IMG/VR virus record: IMGVR_UViG_3300043353_000012
Location: 1-21,625 of that record
DNA length: 21,625 bases
Reading direction: 5' to 3' (one strand)
Source of the DNA: a virus
Shown: positions 21,297-21,625 of the stretch, piece after piece
Position numbering within the stretch: the stretch's first letter is position 1
Layout of the letters: each line of letters begins with the position of its first letter
Position numbers and translations under genes: made by a program
Notes under the pieces: generated by a model
What the model was told of the DNA's origin: nothing
What the model saw: the letters and a program-made list of their open reading frames with translations, nothing else
The model's database searches: none

Positions 21297-21625
21297 GCCT
21301 GCCAACCTATCAAACCGGCACGGTGTCGGTCGCCGCCAGCGGCACGGTGGTGACGCTGACCGGAGGGTTCTGGTCCGGCACCAATGTCAAGCAGGGCGAT
21401 TTCATATCGATCGGCGGATCGAGCGACGTTCTGATTACCGAGGTGACCGATGACACTCACCTGAAAATTGCGCCGTGGCCTGGCGCTGCGCAATCCGGCG
21501 CGGCCTATGTGATTTATCAGAACTATGTCGGCCGCGTGGTCGGTGTTGCCGCCGCCGAAGACGTCGGCATCATGCTCGAAAAGCTGCACACCGACGGGCT
21601 GCCGTTTATCCTCGGCGCCGATGAA
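21293..21625 (+). CDS. Tail fibre or spike protein, N-terminal part (3' partial)
   Basis: ATG 21293 overlaps the previous stop (ATGA). The open 111 codons encode a beta-rich start (MSLPTYQTGTVSVAASGTVV, then GFWSGTNVKQGDFISIGGSS, VTDDTHLKIAPWPG, SGAAYVIYQNY). This is the capsid-proximal adaptor domain found at the N terminus of many phage tail fibres and spikes, which attaches the fibre to the tail. The receptor-binding part lies past the window end, so host range cannot be read. The frame is still open at base 21625. Confidence 0.75.
   Translation, partial: MSLPTYQTGTVSVAASGTVVTLTGGFWSGTNVKQGDFISIGGSSDVLITEVTDDTHLKIAPWPGAAQSGAAYVIYQNYVGRVVGVAAAEDVGIMLEKLHTDGLPFILGADE

Overview
The window is one continuous stretch of a tailed-phage (siphovirus-like, HK97-type) genome or prophage. 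The high G+C, the codon use and the tail proteins related to gene-transfer-agent families suggest an alphaproteobacterial host, probably Rhizobiales such as Bradyrhizobium; the genus is an inference. I see no host gene, tRNA, rRNA, integrase, lysis gene or CRISPR array, so I cannot tell an integrated prophage from a free phage. Almost everything reads on the + strand. The one exception is a two-gene cassette on the minus strand at about 5.7-6.35 kb.

Replication and recombination (1-2811): the tail end of a protein with an SSB-type acidic tip, a Cas4-like PD-(D/E)XK nuclease with four likely Fe-S cysteines, and a Toprim primase fused to a RepA/DnaB-like helicase. These genes overlap each other. 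A short non-coding segment follows (2812-2932), crowded with palindromes and ten copies of GCAGG/CCTGC. It is a candidate origin or operator. Next come a DUF6362-like protein with a possible HTH, a 72-aa protein, and an HNH endonuclease of lower G+C.

Packaging and head (4083-12280): large terminase; the minus-strand pair of small secreted four-cysteine paralogues; a small unknown gene; a single ORF that fuses prohead protease, delta/scaffold-like region and major capsid protein; a disordered charged protein; a portal protein that ends in collagen-like Gly-X-Y repeats; head-tail connector; a 73-aa protein; and a head-closure protein. No small terminase is recognisable.

Tail (12277-21625): a single-TM small protein, tail terminator (DUF3168-like), a strong intrinsic terminator, tail tube, and a tail assembly chaperone pair. 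The chaperone pair carries a textbook -1 frameshift signal (GGGAAAA, 7-nt spacer, GC-rich stem). Then come an HK97 gp10-like protein, tape measure, a 39-aa gene, two baseplate/distal-tail proteins, a GNAT acetyltransferase, a 998-aa J-like tail-tip protein, a tail-fibre-chaperone-like protein, and the start of a tail fibre or spike cut by the window end. Most tail genes are coupled by 4-nt ATGA/GTGA overlaps.

The most unusual items are the secreted paralogue cassette, the collagen-tailed portal, the protease-capsid fusion and the palindrome cluster. Function calls rest on reading motifs and gene order; no database search was run.
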